A DNA stretch of 64,000 nt from Astragalus membranaceus. Its lineage: Eukaryota; Streptophyta; Magnoliopsida; Fabales; Fabaceae. Within the stretch, counting starts at the first letter, position 1; the number at the start of each line of letters is the position of its first letter. The position numbers and the translations under genes are program-made. Positions 1-13,245 of the stretch are shown piece after piece. The notes beneath the pieces were generated by a model. The model made no database searches. It was not told where the DNA came from and saw nothing but the letters and a program-made list of their open reading frames with translations. The stretch spans positions 68,536,614 to 68,600,613 of the forward strand of contig CM076846.1 in the NCBI GenBank assembly GCA_039519185.1. Direction: 5' to 3'.

Positions 1-2177
1 AGAAAACGGCAACAAAGTGAGCTGATTTAGTTAATCGATCCACCACTACCCAAATGGAATCATTACCGGCTTGCGACCTTGGTAAGCCCATAACAAAATC
101 CATCGAGATATCTTCCCATTTCCAGACTGGCACATCAAGAGGTTGCTGTTGACCAGCAGGTTTTTAGTGCTCTGATTTAACCCTTTGACAGGTTAAGCAT
201 CGGGATACAAACTCAACAACATCAGCTTTCATTCCGGGCCACCAATACATCTGCTTTAAATCCCGGTACATCTTGGTAAATCCAGGATGTACTGAATATT
301 GACTCCGATGAGCTTCTTCTAATACCTGTCTATTGATGTCTTCGTTATTGGGTACACAAATTATACCATTAAAACAGATAACACCATCACTGTCTTCGGT
401 AAAATTTGGTAATCCTTTCAGAGATTGCAGCTCCACGTCGACCTCTTGAGCCGCACGAATCTGATCCCTTAATACACTGGTAATCCGAGTATGCTGTAAC
501 ACTAATCGATTCCTTTTCTTTGTCACCTTGAGATTCAAGTCTCTAAAAGACTCTAACAATGCCATCTCATAAACCATTAACTTTGCTGTGTGGAGAGACT
601 TCCTGCTTAATGCATCTGCCACAACATTAGCCTTCCCGGGATGATACTTCAATTCGAAGTCATAATCCTTCAGAAATTCAATCCACCTTCTCTGTATGTT
701 CTTCAGTTCCTTTTGATCGAACAGATATTTCAAGCTTTTGTGACCACTAAAAACTTCGAAACGAGAACCATAAAGGTAATGTCTCCAAATCTTTAGTGCA
801 AACACAATAGCTGCCAACTCTAAGTCATGAGTTGGGTAATTCCGTTCATGAGTCAACCGGATGATCCTTGCGAGTCAACCGGGTAAGTGGGAGGACTAAC
901 TGTGAGAAGCCTTGAATAAATATCCTATAATAGCCTGCTAGTCCCAAGAAGCTTCTTACTTCTGTCACTGAGGTTGGTCGTTCCCAATTTACCACAGCTT
1001 CAACTTTGCTAGGATCGACTGCTACTCCCTCCTGGGAAATCACATGACCTAAGAATTTTATTTCTGACATCCAGAAATCACACTTCGACGGCTTTGCGTA
1101 TAACTTCTTTTCTCGGAGTACATTCAAAACAAAGCGGAGATGTTGGGCATGCTCCTCAATTGTCTTTGAATATACTAAGATGTCATCTATGAAGACAACC
1201 ACAAACTGATCCAGATAGGAATGAAAAACTCGGTTCATGTAGTCCATGAATACCGCTGGAGCATTAGTTAGACCGAAAGGCATCACTACAAACTCATAGT
1301 GTCCATATCGAGTACGGAAAGCGGTTTTCGGAATATCTAAGGCTCTTACTTTGATTTGATGATATCCCGGCCTTAGATCACATTTAGAGAATACTGCAGC
1401 GCCTCGAAGTTGATCAAGCAAATCATCTATACTTGGTAACGAATACTTATTCTTGATGGTAATTTTGTTCAATTGACGATAATCAATACACAATCTCATG
1501 CTTCCGTCCTTCTTCTTGACTAGCAATACCGGAGCACCCCATGGAGAAGCACTCGGTCGAATAAACTTCTTGGAAATTAATTCCTCAAGTTGGGATTTTA
1601 GTTCCTTTAGTTCAAGAGGAGACATCCTGTAAGGTGTTATAGATATTGGCCCTGTAGCCGGCACCAAATCTATAGAGAATTTTACCTCACGATCCGGAGG
1701 TAAAGAGGAAACTTCATCAGGAAAAATATCTAAGAACTCATTAACAACCTGGACAGACGATAAATCCAATCCAGCTTCAATTGATGGAGATAATATAACA
1801 ACAAAAGCTTACGCACCTTGAAATAGAGACTGGCTGGCTGAAGTGAAAGAAATAACACTATCAGTCGCAGGTAGGGAATGTTCCACCACTTCAGAAAGAA
1901 ACCCAATGGTACGGTTGAAGCAATCAATGGTGTCATGGTTGGTAGTCATTAAGTTCATTCCCAACACGATCTCCACCCCCCTCATAGGCAAACAGATAAA
2001 ATCCACAACAAAATTTCTGCTTCCTATGGTAAGCAAACAGTTAAGACATAATGACTGGGTTCGAACACGACCCCTTGCAGCAGTAAGGATAGTTATCGGT
2101 TCAGATATAGGAGATACCGTTAATCCTAACCGTTCAGCACATGCTTGAGATAAAACAATGAGTAGCACCAGAATCAT
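1..2177 (-). pseudogene. pol: Ty3/gypsy pol: protease, RT, RNase H, integrase (decayed)
   Basis: On the minus strand this holds the rest of the protease (2177-1809), reverse transcriptase (1808-about 890), a shortened RNase H (about 850-600) and the N-terminal half of integrase running off the window. RT motifs include KKDGSMRLCIDYRQLN, MPFGLTNAPAVF and the catalytic FIDDIL. RNase H keeps NYPTHDLELAA and KYLFDQKEL, and the integrase HHCC zinc region ends in CLTCQRVKSEH. Damage includes an in-frame TAA at 1809-1811 before RT, an in-frame TAA at 164-166 in integrase, and loss of roughly 70 codons between RT and RNase H at 850-882. The integrase frame continues after position 164 with WKWEDISMDFVMGLP, so coding resemblance reaches base 1. 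Confidence 0.9.
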
Positions 2178-3273
2178 ACAATATATTAACAGAGTGATGG
2201 AATATAGAACCTGTACCCCTTATAAGATTATCATCAGGCTTGATAGTTTGAGCGTCTAAGGTGTTGACTCGAGCCTGTCTTGGAACATCAGGAGATTCTA
2301 AGAAAGCTTTCCTCGCAGGGCAATCGTTTGCATAATGGCCCACTTCCTTGCAAAAGTAACATTGGCATTTTCCTCGATGATACTTCTTACAGAAAGAACA
2401 CTTGTTAGGCCTTGAAGAATCATTGGTCTGTACCTGCTTTCCTTTGTCAGAATTTCCCTTGTGTCTAGGGTTGGAAGAGGTTGATTCATTACCCCTTCGC
2501 TTGTCTTTCCAGAAATCCTTCCTCTCTGCATACATCCTCTTAAGATCTTCTTCAGCGGTGTGAGCTTGTTGTACCAATGTAGGATAAGTGGTCATATTGT
2601 AGGAACTAAGACCTTGGTTCACATCACGACAAAGACCTTGTTTAAACATAATCATCTTCCACCGATAATTAGGAGCATGAGTTACTACTTCATAAAATTG
2701 AGACAATCTCTCAAATTTTGCAGCATATTCCCCAACTGACATGTCCCCCGGTTTCAGACTAAAAAATTCAACTTGTTTGGCAAGTCTCTGAGCATCAGGA
2801 AAGAAATGACCCAGGAATAACTCCTTAAAGTTATCCCAATTAAGAGGTGTCCCTTGAGTTTGAAGCATCCTGCGTGCATTGGTCCACCAAGTATGAGCAT
2901 CTTCATCCAGAGCATTGGCAGCACAAATCACTTTCTCTGTTTCATCACATTGTACGGTCAGAAAAATCCTCTCCATGGCATCCACCCAGAAATGAACTTT
3001 CATTGCGTCGGATCCTCCTTTGAAGATTGGAGGTTTCATTTTCAGAAACCGGAAGTACATCCTGTTAGGATCCTCAGGTTGTGGTACATTGACTGGCTCA
3101 TTCGGTTGTGGTTGGGGCACTTGATGCATCTGCTGCATTTGAGCCATTTGAGCCATTTGTTGCTGCTTCATTAGCATCATGTCATTCATCATCTTTTGTT
3201 GAGTTTCGATGACATTTTGCATCCATTCTTGATGAGGATCAATAGGTGGGTTTCTCCTACCCCTTCCAGCCAT
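2134..3273 (-). pseudogene. gag: Ty3/gypsy Gag and start of protease (frame broken at 3' end)
   Basis: This is the capsid/nucleocapsid protein that packages retrotransposon RNA. The chosen start is the ATG at 3273, giving MAGRGRRNPP; the open frame extends further upstream but crosses the CACTA terminus. A glutamine- and methionine-rich N-terminal stretch is followed by a Retrotrans_gag-type core containing HTWWTNA and FFSLKPGDMSVGEYAAKF. A basic linker leads to a CCHC zinc knuckle (CYFCKEVGHYANDC). The frame then enters the aspartic protease with LYDSGATHCFIS, where the D-S-G active site is visible, and stops shortly after because of a one-base frameshift. The remaining protease continues in another frame at 2177-1809. 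The copy is decayed and cannot encode a full polyprotein. Confidence 0.88.
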
Positions 3274-3326
3274 GATTCTGCGAAATATGCACAAAGTATT
3301 AAGTTGATCAGGCTCAATGACTAATA

Positions 3327-3340
3327 CACTACAACAAAAA
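3327..3340 (+). repeat. CACTA left terminal inverted repeat
   Basis: CACTACAACAAAAA is preceded by the target duplication ATA (3324-3326). It matches the inverted right end at 27320-27333 over about 13 bases. Confidence 0.95.
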
Positions 3341-3545
3341 TGGCAACCGGCGGCGGTTATTCTGCGGCGGTTATGGTAAAACCGCCGCCGGTGTAAATCT
3401 TGCGGCGGTTTACGCGGCGGTGAAGTTAACCGCTTCAATAAGTATGTCAACTGCAGCGGTTTGGAGGAATACTGCGGCGGTTTTGAAAATATAAATAATG
3501 GGATTCATACTGCGGCGGTTAGGGGCTCATACTGCGGCGGTTGCG
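3341..3545. repeat. CACTA left subterminal repeats (GCGGCGGTT family)
   Basis: About ten copies of GCGGCGGTT or its complement AACCGCCGC occur within 200 bp in both orientations, some degenerate (CAGCGGTT). In En/Spm elements, subterminal repeats are binding sites for the TnpA-type protein. By analogy these are the likely sites for the product of the gene at 24419-26715; that link is inferred. Confidence 0.85.
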
Positions 3546-6361
3546 AAATTTTCGTTCCCCTTTTTTTACCTACGCGCTTCTTTTCTTTTTATTATTATTA
3601 TTATTATTTTAATTATTTTAATTTTAATAAAAATATTAAAACAAAAATAGGACGCGTGACTCTCCTCTCTCTCACGACTCTCTCTCTCTCTCAGTTTCAT
3701 TCCTCTCTCACGACCCAGTTTCATTCCTGCGCAAGAACAGTTTCGTTCCTCTCTCTCACGAAGCAGCAGCTTCGCTCTCTCTCATGCAGCACCAGGTACG
3801 TCTTCTTTCTTCCTCTCGAACTCTCTCTTTCTCTCTCGAATTCTCTCTTTTTTAGGGTTTTCAGTTTTAATCTCCTTTCTTTAGGGTTTTGAGAGAACGC
3901 GTGAAACAAAGAAGACGAAGAAGAAGAAAGCTTCAGAGAACCTCATAACAAAGAACCCTCAATTGAACCAGGTTCCTCTTCTTTCTTCCTCTCTTTCTAT
4001 GAATGATGGTAATTAATCTATCGGATTATGGTTTCTCTTGTCATAACAGATGTGTGAATACTTAAAGTAATATTATTATCTAATATGAGAAAACAATATA
4101 ACAGCTCTCTATGTGGAGCACGAAGTTAGGAGGTATTATTTTTGGTGGTTGTGAATGTATATAATAGATGTTAGTGTTTCTGGGAGATGGTAAAATGGTA
4201 TGGACCACTTGTTTGGCCAAGCACGGTATAAATAAACTATTGACATTAACGATGACTATTCTTATACAGTGCTTTTATGCTGCTTATTGGAACAAAGGTT
4301 TGTAATCCTTGTGGATTGTGTATTTGTGTCTGAATCGTTACTCTTGTGGTAAACTAGGTGACAAAAAGTCAGTGACTCTCTCACATTCCTGTGCTCCTTT
4401 GACTGATTCAATAGTAAAATCTTACTCTTGAAATCTAGAATCTGACAATGAGTTTTGGTTAGCTAACCTTGGCAAAGGCTAACTGCTATGAAGCTTGTGT
4501 TCATTTGGATAGACCACCCTCCTAATTATGGGGTTTGTGGCCTAGCTAGAAAGTGTTTTCTTACATGTTTTTCCAAGGGTATTTTCTGGTAGAAAATTTA
4601 ATTAAATAGATTTAACTACATATAAAGCAGTTTTGTTTCATTTTTAAGGGATTGGAAAGTAGTGGGTGTAAGATGTGTTTGTTTTGCTTCAAAATCTGAT
4701 AGGTATTGTTTTACTAGAGTTTGCAAGTCCAAAAAGTTCTAAGACATCTGTGTTTGGCTTCAAACATGAAATCATCTAAAAATATATCTCACAAGTGTGA
4801 ATTGTAATTGATGTTTAACGACTGAAACAGGGAATACAGCTTAATAGCTTGTCCATGACAATTTTAGGTCTGTCTGGAAGTAGGAATTAGGAGTATCATA
4901 ACTTTTGGTTATAGATACTGTGAGTTAAGGCATTTAAACCAATCCATAATTCATATTTGAAAGAGCTACAGTGGCCAAGATTACCACCAAAACCACTTAG
5001 CCATCTTCCCCTATGGTTCCATAAGACTATTATTTATGAGTTTTAATGAGTCTTTTTGGCTGGAACCTATTGTGTTATTGAACTTTTTATAATCCAATTC
5101 ACAAAAATCCCAATTCAATTTCATGTTTCCTTTTCCCTCTATCTCAAACTTTGGGTTCTAATGAGTTTTTATGATAATGAGTTTTAATGAGTTTTTATGC
5201 ATATCTGGACCATCAAATGGACCCTAATACTTAAATTTATTTGATTCTCTAAAAGATGTGAAATTGAAAGTTGTCCAGTATTTGTCAAAAAAAGAGAGAA
5301 AGTGGATGTCCTCTTTGTATAAAAAAACGTGGTTGTCCTTGTCCCGTATATAAGAAAAAAAAACATTGTTTCCAAGTCGTTGTTTTTATACAGAAACATA
5401 CTATACTACTACGACTTCAAAATAATTAAAGAACCTGCATTTTGATTGGTTTTTACAGAACAAAAAATTTCAAAAAAAATCATGTCTTTTTTATAGAGTA
5501 TAGATAGACTAGGGACTATTATAAATATTAAATAAACAGGTAATAAACAAACTGTTAAAATATATCTAAATTAAAGAAAATACTTGTAACATCCCTCAAA
5601 GTAATTATATTACTTTGGGGAGCTGAACACTAGCTATCTATCTTATGCCACCAAACATCTCACTACTTCTATCACCTACATTTTATCCCAAAATTGATAT
5701 AAAACCAGAATTTTACATTACCCTTACCATTTGAAAAGCAGAGTTTTGATTCACCTCCTCCTCAAGTATTGGTCAAAGCTTGCGTGTGGTTTGGGGAGAA
5801 CCAAAATCGAATCTTTGGGCTTGCATGTGGAATTAGAGGATTACATTGGGAACTAGGAGAGTTGGGTTTGGGTTAGGAGCATCAAAGTTGGAGTTCTAAA
5901 GCTTAGCTTGATGGTCCAGATATGCATATATAGCCGGTTCAAAGGTTTTAATGAGTTTTAATGAGTTTTAATGAGTTTTTATCAATTGAATCGCAATTAG
6001 TTTGTGTATGTGATGAATCTTCATAAGTGTTATTGCTGGTATGATATTAATAGAGCATCTTAATTATTAACTATTGATTTCTTTTATGGTGTTAAAGTTG
6101 GTTTAGTTGTCAAGTTCTATTAGAAGAATGATGCTGCTACACTGAAATTATAGTTATGTTACACTACTTGTATTTGCATATGCCCACTGTTAGTTGGTTA
6201 TGTTTGACTATGCAGCTACATTTTATATTTTACTACAATCTGCCTTTTAGTAGTTACCAACGATCCTATATAAACGTTTGAGATTATATTAACTTGTAGT
6301 TCCTTTATTGTTGAGTACTTTATGTCTTGTTTCATATTTCTTAATTCAGAAACAAGATTGT
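3546..6361 (+). other. CACTA 5' region: CT-rich leader and long non-coding stretch
   Basis: A CT-rich tract at about 3658-3870 resembles a plant promoter or 5' UTR. CAGGTACG at about 3792 and an acceptor-like TTCAG just before 6351 would allow one or more untranslated exons and a 5' UTR intron ahead of the transposase ATG. The rest is AT-rich. A short motif around TTTTAATGAGTTTT recurs near 5040, 5160-5195 and 5945-5985. No supported coding sequence was seen; an open frame at 3461-3892 is low-complexity and not credible. Confidence 0.5.
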
Positions 6362-9082
6362 ATGACAATGGATAAGTCATGGATTACAATGCCACAAGGT
6401 TCACGTGAGTATAAGCAAGGGGTTCGAGGATTTATTCAATTTGCTTATGAACGTACTGCTGTTGATGGAAAAATAAAATGTCCTTGTTCCTTGTGTGGTT
6501 TTAGAAGACGCCAAACTAGGCAAGATGTGTACGACCATTTAGTCTGACCATTCCCAAGAGGATACACCACTTGGTTATTTCATGGGGAGTCTAACCAAGG
6601 ACATACTAGTAATGTTGCAAGTGGAAATGTACCAAATGCGGCACAAGAAACTGTGGTCGTTCAAGATCCAATTCAGAACATCATTAACGATGCTTTTGGA
6701 ATTGATAGGAATCTCGCAAATGATACAAATGAAGACACCGCACAAGGTGAAAGAGTGACTCCAAATGTAACTCAAGAAGGGAGGGAAGCTAGAGAATTTT
6801 ATGAATTAGCTAGGGATGGAGAACAACCTTTGTATGAAGGGTGCACAAAGTATACTAAACTTGCTTTTATAGTGAAGTTGTATCATATCAAATGCCTTTG
6901 TGGGATGACCGATAAGGCTATGACAATGATCTTAGAACAACTAAATGATGCATTTGAGCATGCAAAAATTCCAAGTTCATTCTATGAGACAAAGAAAACT
7001 ATATCAAAGCTTGGTTTGGATTGTGAAAAGATACATGCATGTCCAAATAACTGTATGTTGTATTGGGGTGAAGATGAATATAGGCAAGCATGTAAAGTAT
7101 GTAACAAGGGCAGATGGAAATCCAGGAAAAAGGATGGTGAGGTTGAGGCGTCCAATGATGAAAATGGTAAGAAGAAGGTGCCTGCAAAAGTTCTTCGTTA
7201 CTTTCCTCTTAAACCGCGCTTGCAGAGATTGTTTTTGTCTTCAAAGACAGCAGAGGATATGAGATGGCATGCTGTGAATAATAACAATGATGGCATGATG
7301 AGACATCCAAGAGATTCAATGGCTTGGAAGACATTTGACTCAACAAACATGTCATTTGCATCAGATCCACGTAATGTTCGCCTTGGATTAGCTACTGATG
7401 GTTTTAATCCATTTGGTAATTTAAGTACAAGTTACAGCATTTGGCCAATTATTCTCATACCTTACAACACCCCACCATGGGTCTGTATGAAGTCGACATC
7501 ATTTATCCTTTCAACGATAATTCCTGGTAAAAAAATGCCTGGAAATAATATAGATGTTTACATGCAACCTTTAGTTAAAGAGCTTAAGGAGTTATGGCAC
7601 GACGGTGTAGATGCTTATGATGCTTCAACTCGAGAGATGTTTAAATTGCACGCAGCTTTGATGTGGACAATTAGTGACTTTCCTGGGTTGGGAACTCTCT
7701 CTGGGTGGAACACATATACCGGACGAGCTTGTCCAACTTGTAACTTTGACTCTATTCCTTGCCGCTTGCCACATAGTAGGAAGTGGTGTTTTATGGGTCA
7801 CCGTCGTTTTCTCGATCGCAGACACAGATTTAGACTGAATAGGATTCGGTTTAATGGAGAACAAGATATGCGCAATCCACCTAAACTTTTATCTGGTTCT
7901 GAAATCCTTGAACAAGTTAAGAATATCAATGTCACCTTTGGTCAAACAGCTGAAACAAGTGGAAGGGGAAAAAGATCACGTGGTGATGGACGTACCTTGC
8001 AAGATGGTACTCAACAGTGGAAAAAGAAAAGTATACTTTTTGAGCTTCCGTATTGGGAGCATAATTTGTTACGTCATAATCTTGATGTTATGCATATTGA
8101 GAAGAATGTGTGCGACAATATTATTTATACCATACTCAATGATAGTGCAAAGTCAAAAGATCATATTGGAGCTCGAAGAGACCTACAATCAATGGGCTTT
8201 AGGCATGATCTTTGGCCAGATGAAAATGGAAAGTATCCTCTAGCAATTTATACAATGACTAAACAAGGAAAGAAGTCTTTTTTAAGAACTTTAAAGAATA
8301 TCGCTGTGCCAGATGGTTATTCGAGCAACTTTTCTAGGTGCATTGATGTGGACAACCTTCGGCTGAATGGGATGCTAAAAAGTCATGACTGTCATGTATT
8401 AGTAGAGCAATTTCTACCGCTGGCCATGCGAGTAGGATTGCCTAAAGAGGTATCGACAGTTTTAAATGAATTGTGCTCATTCTTTAGGCAACTATGTGAT
8501 AAAGTGTTGAGCGTTTCAACTTTAGACAAAATGCAACATGATGTTGTGCTCACTTTATGCCACATGGAAATGTTATTTCCCCCTTCATTCTTCACCGTGA
8601 TGGTTCACCTAATTGTTCATCTTGTTGAAGAAGCTAAGCTTGGAGGCCCGGTACATTATCGATGGATGTATCCTATTGAGAGGTAAGTTTCCTGTCATTT
8701 TAAATCAAATAATGATTTGGATGATTATATTAATAAAAATCGTTGTTATGATTTGATAGGTACTTAGGATCATTAAAATCATATGTGCGTAACAGGGCGC
8801 GACCAGAAGGCTCTATAGCAGAAGGATACCTAATGCAAGAGATCTTAACATTTTGTTCAAGGTATCTTGATAATATTGAGACAAGATGGAATCGAGCTGG
8901 TCGTGTAGATGATGAACCCAGTGACATACAACCTAAAACTCGAAAAGACGAACTGTTCCCGCGAGAAGGAAAACCTGTTGGTGCTTGTTCACACTTCACT
9001 CTTACATCCACTGAAAAATTACAAGCTCACCGACATGTGCTAACCAACTGCTCTGCAGTTGATCGCTATCTCCAGTAAGTAC

Positions 9083-12000
9083 TGTTGCACCCCAAAAAAT
9101 CCGGTTCGGACTTCTCATTGTACAACGTGGAAAAGGTATGGAGCCGCCACCAATATTTTAATTTTAAGACCAAAACATTGAAAAAAGGTCTTTTAGACAA
9201 GGCGGATGGTCTTTCGAAAACTAGAGATATGGGTTCGGGGGTCGGTTAGGCATGGGGAAGGTATTAGCACCCCGTACCTCCTTTCTACCGAAAGGGAACC
9301 TTTAATTAAATGTGTGGTTTGAAGTGTTGATTTGAAAATGCTTTTATTTTGCCTCTTTATTGAAAAGGGAGTGAGAAGACTTAATGAAAATTTTTATTTT
9401 TGGCGCTTGACGAGAGTTGGCCTCTCGCTCCTACGTATCTCCTGGTGCGATGGAGAATTCAAAGCTACGTAGTTCTTGGTTGTCCTAAAAAGGTTTTTGT
9501 TTTTTAGTCTGCTTAGATGAGTTTTCGCAGTAGGAGTGAGGATTCGCGATGACCAAACAACAACGGTTTAGAGTGGCCGCGCTACTAACTCTTTTGAAAA
9601 TGAAATTATCATTAACAACCAAACGGCAACGGCGCGAGTGATCATTAACGATAATCGGTTTTTATTTTAGATGATCAAAAAGGGCTTTCGCAATCGAATT
9701 AATTTTGGTTTGTTGTGCTTGACGAGGACGTGGCTCGCTCCTACGTATCCCAAATGGGAATCAAAGCGACGTAGTTCTAATGCGAAAAGGAGAATGTTTT
9801 TGAAGTTGGACGCGTTCATGACAATCAAACCAACAAAGGTTGTGATGGATTACCACTAATAGCTTATGCATATGAAAATTCTTTTTTGAAATTGCGGCCT
9901 TCATGACAATCCAACCAACAAAGGTTGTGATGGATTGTCACTGACAACCATTTTTATGCTAGTTTGTTTATAAAGGAAAACAATGAATGCAATTCAAACA
10001 TATTGACCAATCAAACAATCATGATCATGTTGATCACCAACCAAGATTAAGCATGTCAATACAATCAAAGGATTTAATTGTCAAAGATGCTAGATAAAGT
10101 TCTCAAAACAATAGCGTTTGTGTGTGAAGGAGAATTGCTACACAAGTTGGAAGCAATCTCAAGAGGGGCACATGCTACACATGTTGGTAGCCTTATAAGG
10201 GCACATGATTGTGTAAAAGGGTTTGTGCACAATTAAGTCAAGACATTCAAATGGCATCAAGAACAAAGGAATACAATTGATCATAGGCATAGAGTATTCT
10301 AGGTTAGGTGAATGAACATGTGAGCAATGATGCATGATTTGGCAAGCATGTGAATGCATGAGCATACAAGAATGAATGCATGAATGAGTAGACAAGAGGA
10401 TGCATGAGCATACAAGAATGCATGGGCATTTGAGTATGATTACATTTATTATGCAAGGCATAAATACTCGAGAATGCATGAGAGTGTCGCATAAATAGGG
10501 ATGGATGAAGATGCATGAGGGTGAAAATGTTTTGGTAAAAGGTTTAAGTAAGAAAGTGGTAAAATGTTTTTGGGTTTTGGTGTTTTGGAAATGAGATGAA
10601 ATGTTTTTGGTCTTGAAAGTGGTAAAAGTATTTTGGGGTTTATTTTATAAAGTTGAAAAAGTATGAAATGCAAATGAGAAAATGTTTTGGGGTTTTTATG
10701 CAAAGATGCAAGTGGTAAAATGTTTTGAATGAAGGTGAAAATGTTTTATGTGATGAGATAAAAATGTTTTGGTAAAAACTAAGTGAAATGGTAAAAACCA
10801 AAGTGGTAAAATGTTTTTATGTTTTTTTGGTAAAAAGTTAATGAAGTGGTAAAGTAAAATGGTAAAAAGTAAACAAACACAATGACATAACTTGCATTTA
10901 CTAAACCACAATCAAAATGACAATCTTCAAGCAATCAAAGGGGTAAAAACCTAGTCATGGCCGAATGCATACAAGCATGGAATCATCAACTTATTTCATG
11001 CAAAAATTGACAAATTAACACACAAAACAACACAAAAGAAGAGGACCTAATCTATCATGCAAGTTCCTAAGACAAACATCAACCAAATCATGCATTTATT
11101 CACGCAAAATCAAAGGAAACAAAACTAGCAAAATGGGTATGAGAATGGGTTTTTATTTGATGAAAATTATACCAACAAGGTTTAAAATACAATAAAATGC
11201 AAGAAGACACAAGAACAATTCCTTCAAAGCCAAGGAGCCACCTCAAACACCCAAGCCTCCCTAAGTGCTTGTCAATAATGTTTGAGATGGCTCCTCAAAG
11301 CATCAACAACAAATATATGAAGGAGTTGAGATGAGGAGAAGAGAGATTACATTATGAAAATTAAAGAAAATGCAAGAGTTTGTGAGCTTACCTCTAGATC
11401 TTGCTTGAAATGAAGAAGAAGATCAAAATAGAAACCAAGAACACTTGAACCTCCTCTTGAATCCCACGAAAATCACTTGATATTGAAGGATTTGATGATG
11501 AACTTTGAAGATAATGCAAGATTAGAAGTGGATCTAGTGTAGGAATCAAGAATAATGAAGTTTGGATGGTTGAAAATTGAAGAATTGGTGGTGGAAATGG
11601 TGGGAGGTGGTCTTGGGTTTGAGAGGGGAGGAGGAGAGGAATTGTGATCTGATTGTGTGCTAGGGTAAAATGAGAATCCCCCCATTTGGTTTCTTATTTT
11701 TGGGTTTTATATGAGGTGCAAAATTAAGGGTATATAGGACATTGTGCTTTTGCCAACCATTGAGATTTGAGATAGAATTTGAATCAAGGGCCAAGATTGC
11801 AATGCACATGGATTAGGGACAATGAGAAAGCACAAATGGAAGGGAGTGAGCTGGTGTCATATGAAATTGAAGAGTTTTTTGTACACAAAAATTGTTGGGG
11901 GCAATTAGGTCAATTTGCACATAGTTGTAGCCTAGGATTTGATCTAGAATTTTAATCAATGGCTAGGAGTACAACTCACATGGATTAAGGGCATGAAGAA

Positions 12001-12624
12001 ACACAAAATGAGGTAAAAATGGGCTGGAATTCGCAGCCATGAGGAGGGAAAAAAATGCAAGCTTGCACAAAATAGTACATTTTGTCTTATTGAGGACACT
12101 TCCCTTTTTTGAGTTTTTTTTGAATTTGAAATTTTGGGCATGGGAAATAATGGGAATGCAACTATTGAAAATGTGGCACATGTTTTTGGGCACCATAAAA
12201 TATTCCCTCTAGTCACCCATGACAATAAAAATTGTCACTTAAGGATTGAGGAATATTTAATGGTCCTTTTTATTTTTCTATGCACTAAAAGTGGAAAAAT
12301 ACATTTTTAATTATTTTGACTAGGGTTTTCTTTCTAAAAAATTGTACAAAAATTATCCTTGATAGAATAAAAATGTACTTTTTGTGGATGTGCATTTTTT
12401 GCGAGAAAATCATCTTTTTACGAAAAATGACCAAAATGCCCTTTTTGACCCTAAAACCCTAATTTGCTTAACAAGTGCATTCCAACCCTAAAAATGACTT
12501 TAAAGACCTTGGAATGACTTCTAAGACCCAAAATGCAATGCATAATGCTTCTCACTCCTCAACTTATTTATTTTTGTGGAAAATTAGGGTTTTGATCTAA
12601 GCTGGACAAAATTGGGGTATGACA
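9083..12624 (-). repeat. Ogre 3' LTR (left copy)
   Basis: On the minus strand it starts TGTCATACCCCAATTTTG and ends GGTGCAACA. It is identical by eye to the copy 10720 bp to the right. It contains a purine-rich segment with repeated GGTAAAATG-like phrases near 10540-10860. Confidence 0.95.
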
Positions 12625-12637
12625 GCTGCCCCTCTTT
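12625..12637 (-). promoter_or_regulatory. Ogre polypurine tract
   Basis: On the minus strand, AAAGAGGGGCAGC directly abuts the start of the 3' LTR, which is the position of the plus-strand DNA primer. Confidence 0.8.
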
Positions 12638-12813
12638 ATTTCGATTTTACCAAGAAATATGAATTGCGCGAGACATATTTCGAAGGTAAAATAGAAATAA
12701 AGAATTCAGAAATTATACCAATTTTGTCCATTTGGAGAAATCCGAATTTTCTTTCTTCTTTTTTGGAAAGATAGACACTTTCGTGTTGATGCGAAAACAG
12801 TAAATGAACACTG

Positions 12814-12960
12814 ACGTGCAGACAGAAAGGTAAAATGGGCACTTGGCGTGCAGACAGAAAAGTAAAATGGGCACTTGGCGTGCAGACAGAAAAGTAAAAT
12901 GGGCACTTGGCGTGCAGAAAGCGGTAAATGAGCACTTGGCGTGCAGAAAGCGGTAAATTG
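12814..12960. repeat. Tandem repeat, about 32 bp, four to five copies, in Ogre 3' UTR
   Basis: Units begin CGTGCAGACAGAAA and end GGGCACTTGG. They start near 12814, 12847, 12879, 12911 and 12940, and the last two units are shorter (about 29 bp). Ogre elements are known to carry variable tandem repeats between integrase and the 3' LTR. Confidence 0.9.
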
Positions 12961-13173
12961 GGAATTCGGAGGCTGCCTAAAACCTTCTAACGGACTCTTG
13001 TCGAGTCCGAGCTCTGGGGGTGGCCTTTTCGAGCGGCCGATCAACATCAGGTCCGGAACTGATTTGATCAATGGATTTACGCTATGCCTTAGGCTGACAT
13101 AACTAATCCGAAGGACTTAACGAAGTCTGATGGATCCATCGCGCGCTCGTACACGATGTTGTGATCTGTGGAA

Positions 13174-13245
13174 GGAGTTCACTAACTCTGTGTTGATGGA
13201 GTTTACTAACTCTGTGTTGATGGAGTTTACTAACTCTGTGTTGTG
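13174..13245. repeat. Tandem repeat, 24 bp, three copies, in Ogre 3' UTR
   Basis: Three near-identical units of GGAGTTTACTAACTCTGTGT plus four bases start at 13174, 13198 and 13222. Confidence 0.9.

Larger units (their letters stand above)
1..3326 (-). mobile_element. Outer Ty3/gypsy chromovirus-like element, 3' part (split by CACTA)
   Basis: This is the gag-pol side of a minus-strand Ty3/gypsy retrotransposon. Reading on the minus strand, the order is leader, Gag, protease, reverse transcriptase, RNase H, integrase, and the element runs off the left edge before its 3' LTR. The leader is cut at 3326 by a CACTA transposon and resumes at 27337, where the primer binding site and 5' LTR are found. 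Gene order RT-RNase H-integrase places it in Ty3/gypsy. Close similarity in RT motifs to the Tekay-like element at 56099 suggests a chromovirus, but the region that would hold a chromodomain lies outside the window. Confidence 0.9.

Noticed and set aside
3461..3892. 143-codon open frame near the left CACTA end
   Set aside because: It is read from subterminal repeats and CT-rich low-complexity DNA and has no domain resemblance.
10159..10911. Several open frames in the Ogre LTRs (also at 20879-21631)
   Set aside because: They are repetitive, duplicated with the LTR and rich in M/H/F from simple repeats; there is no coding signature.
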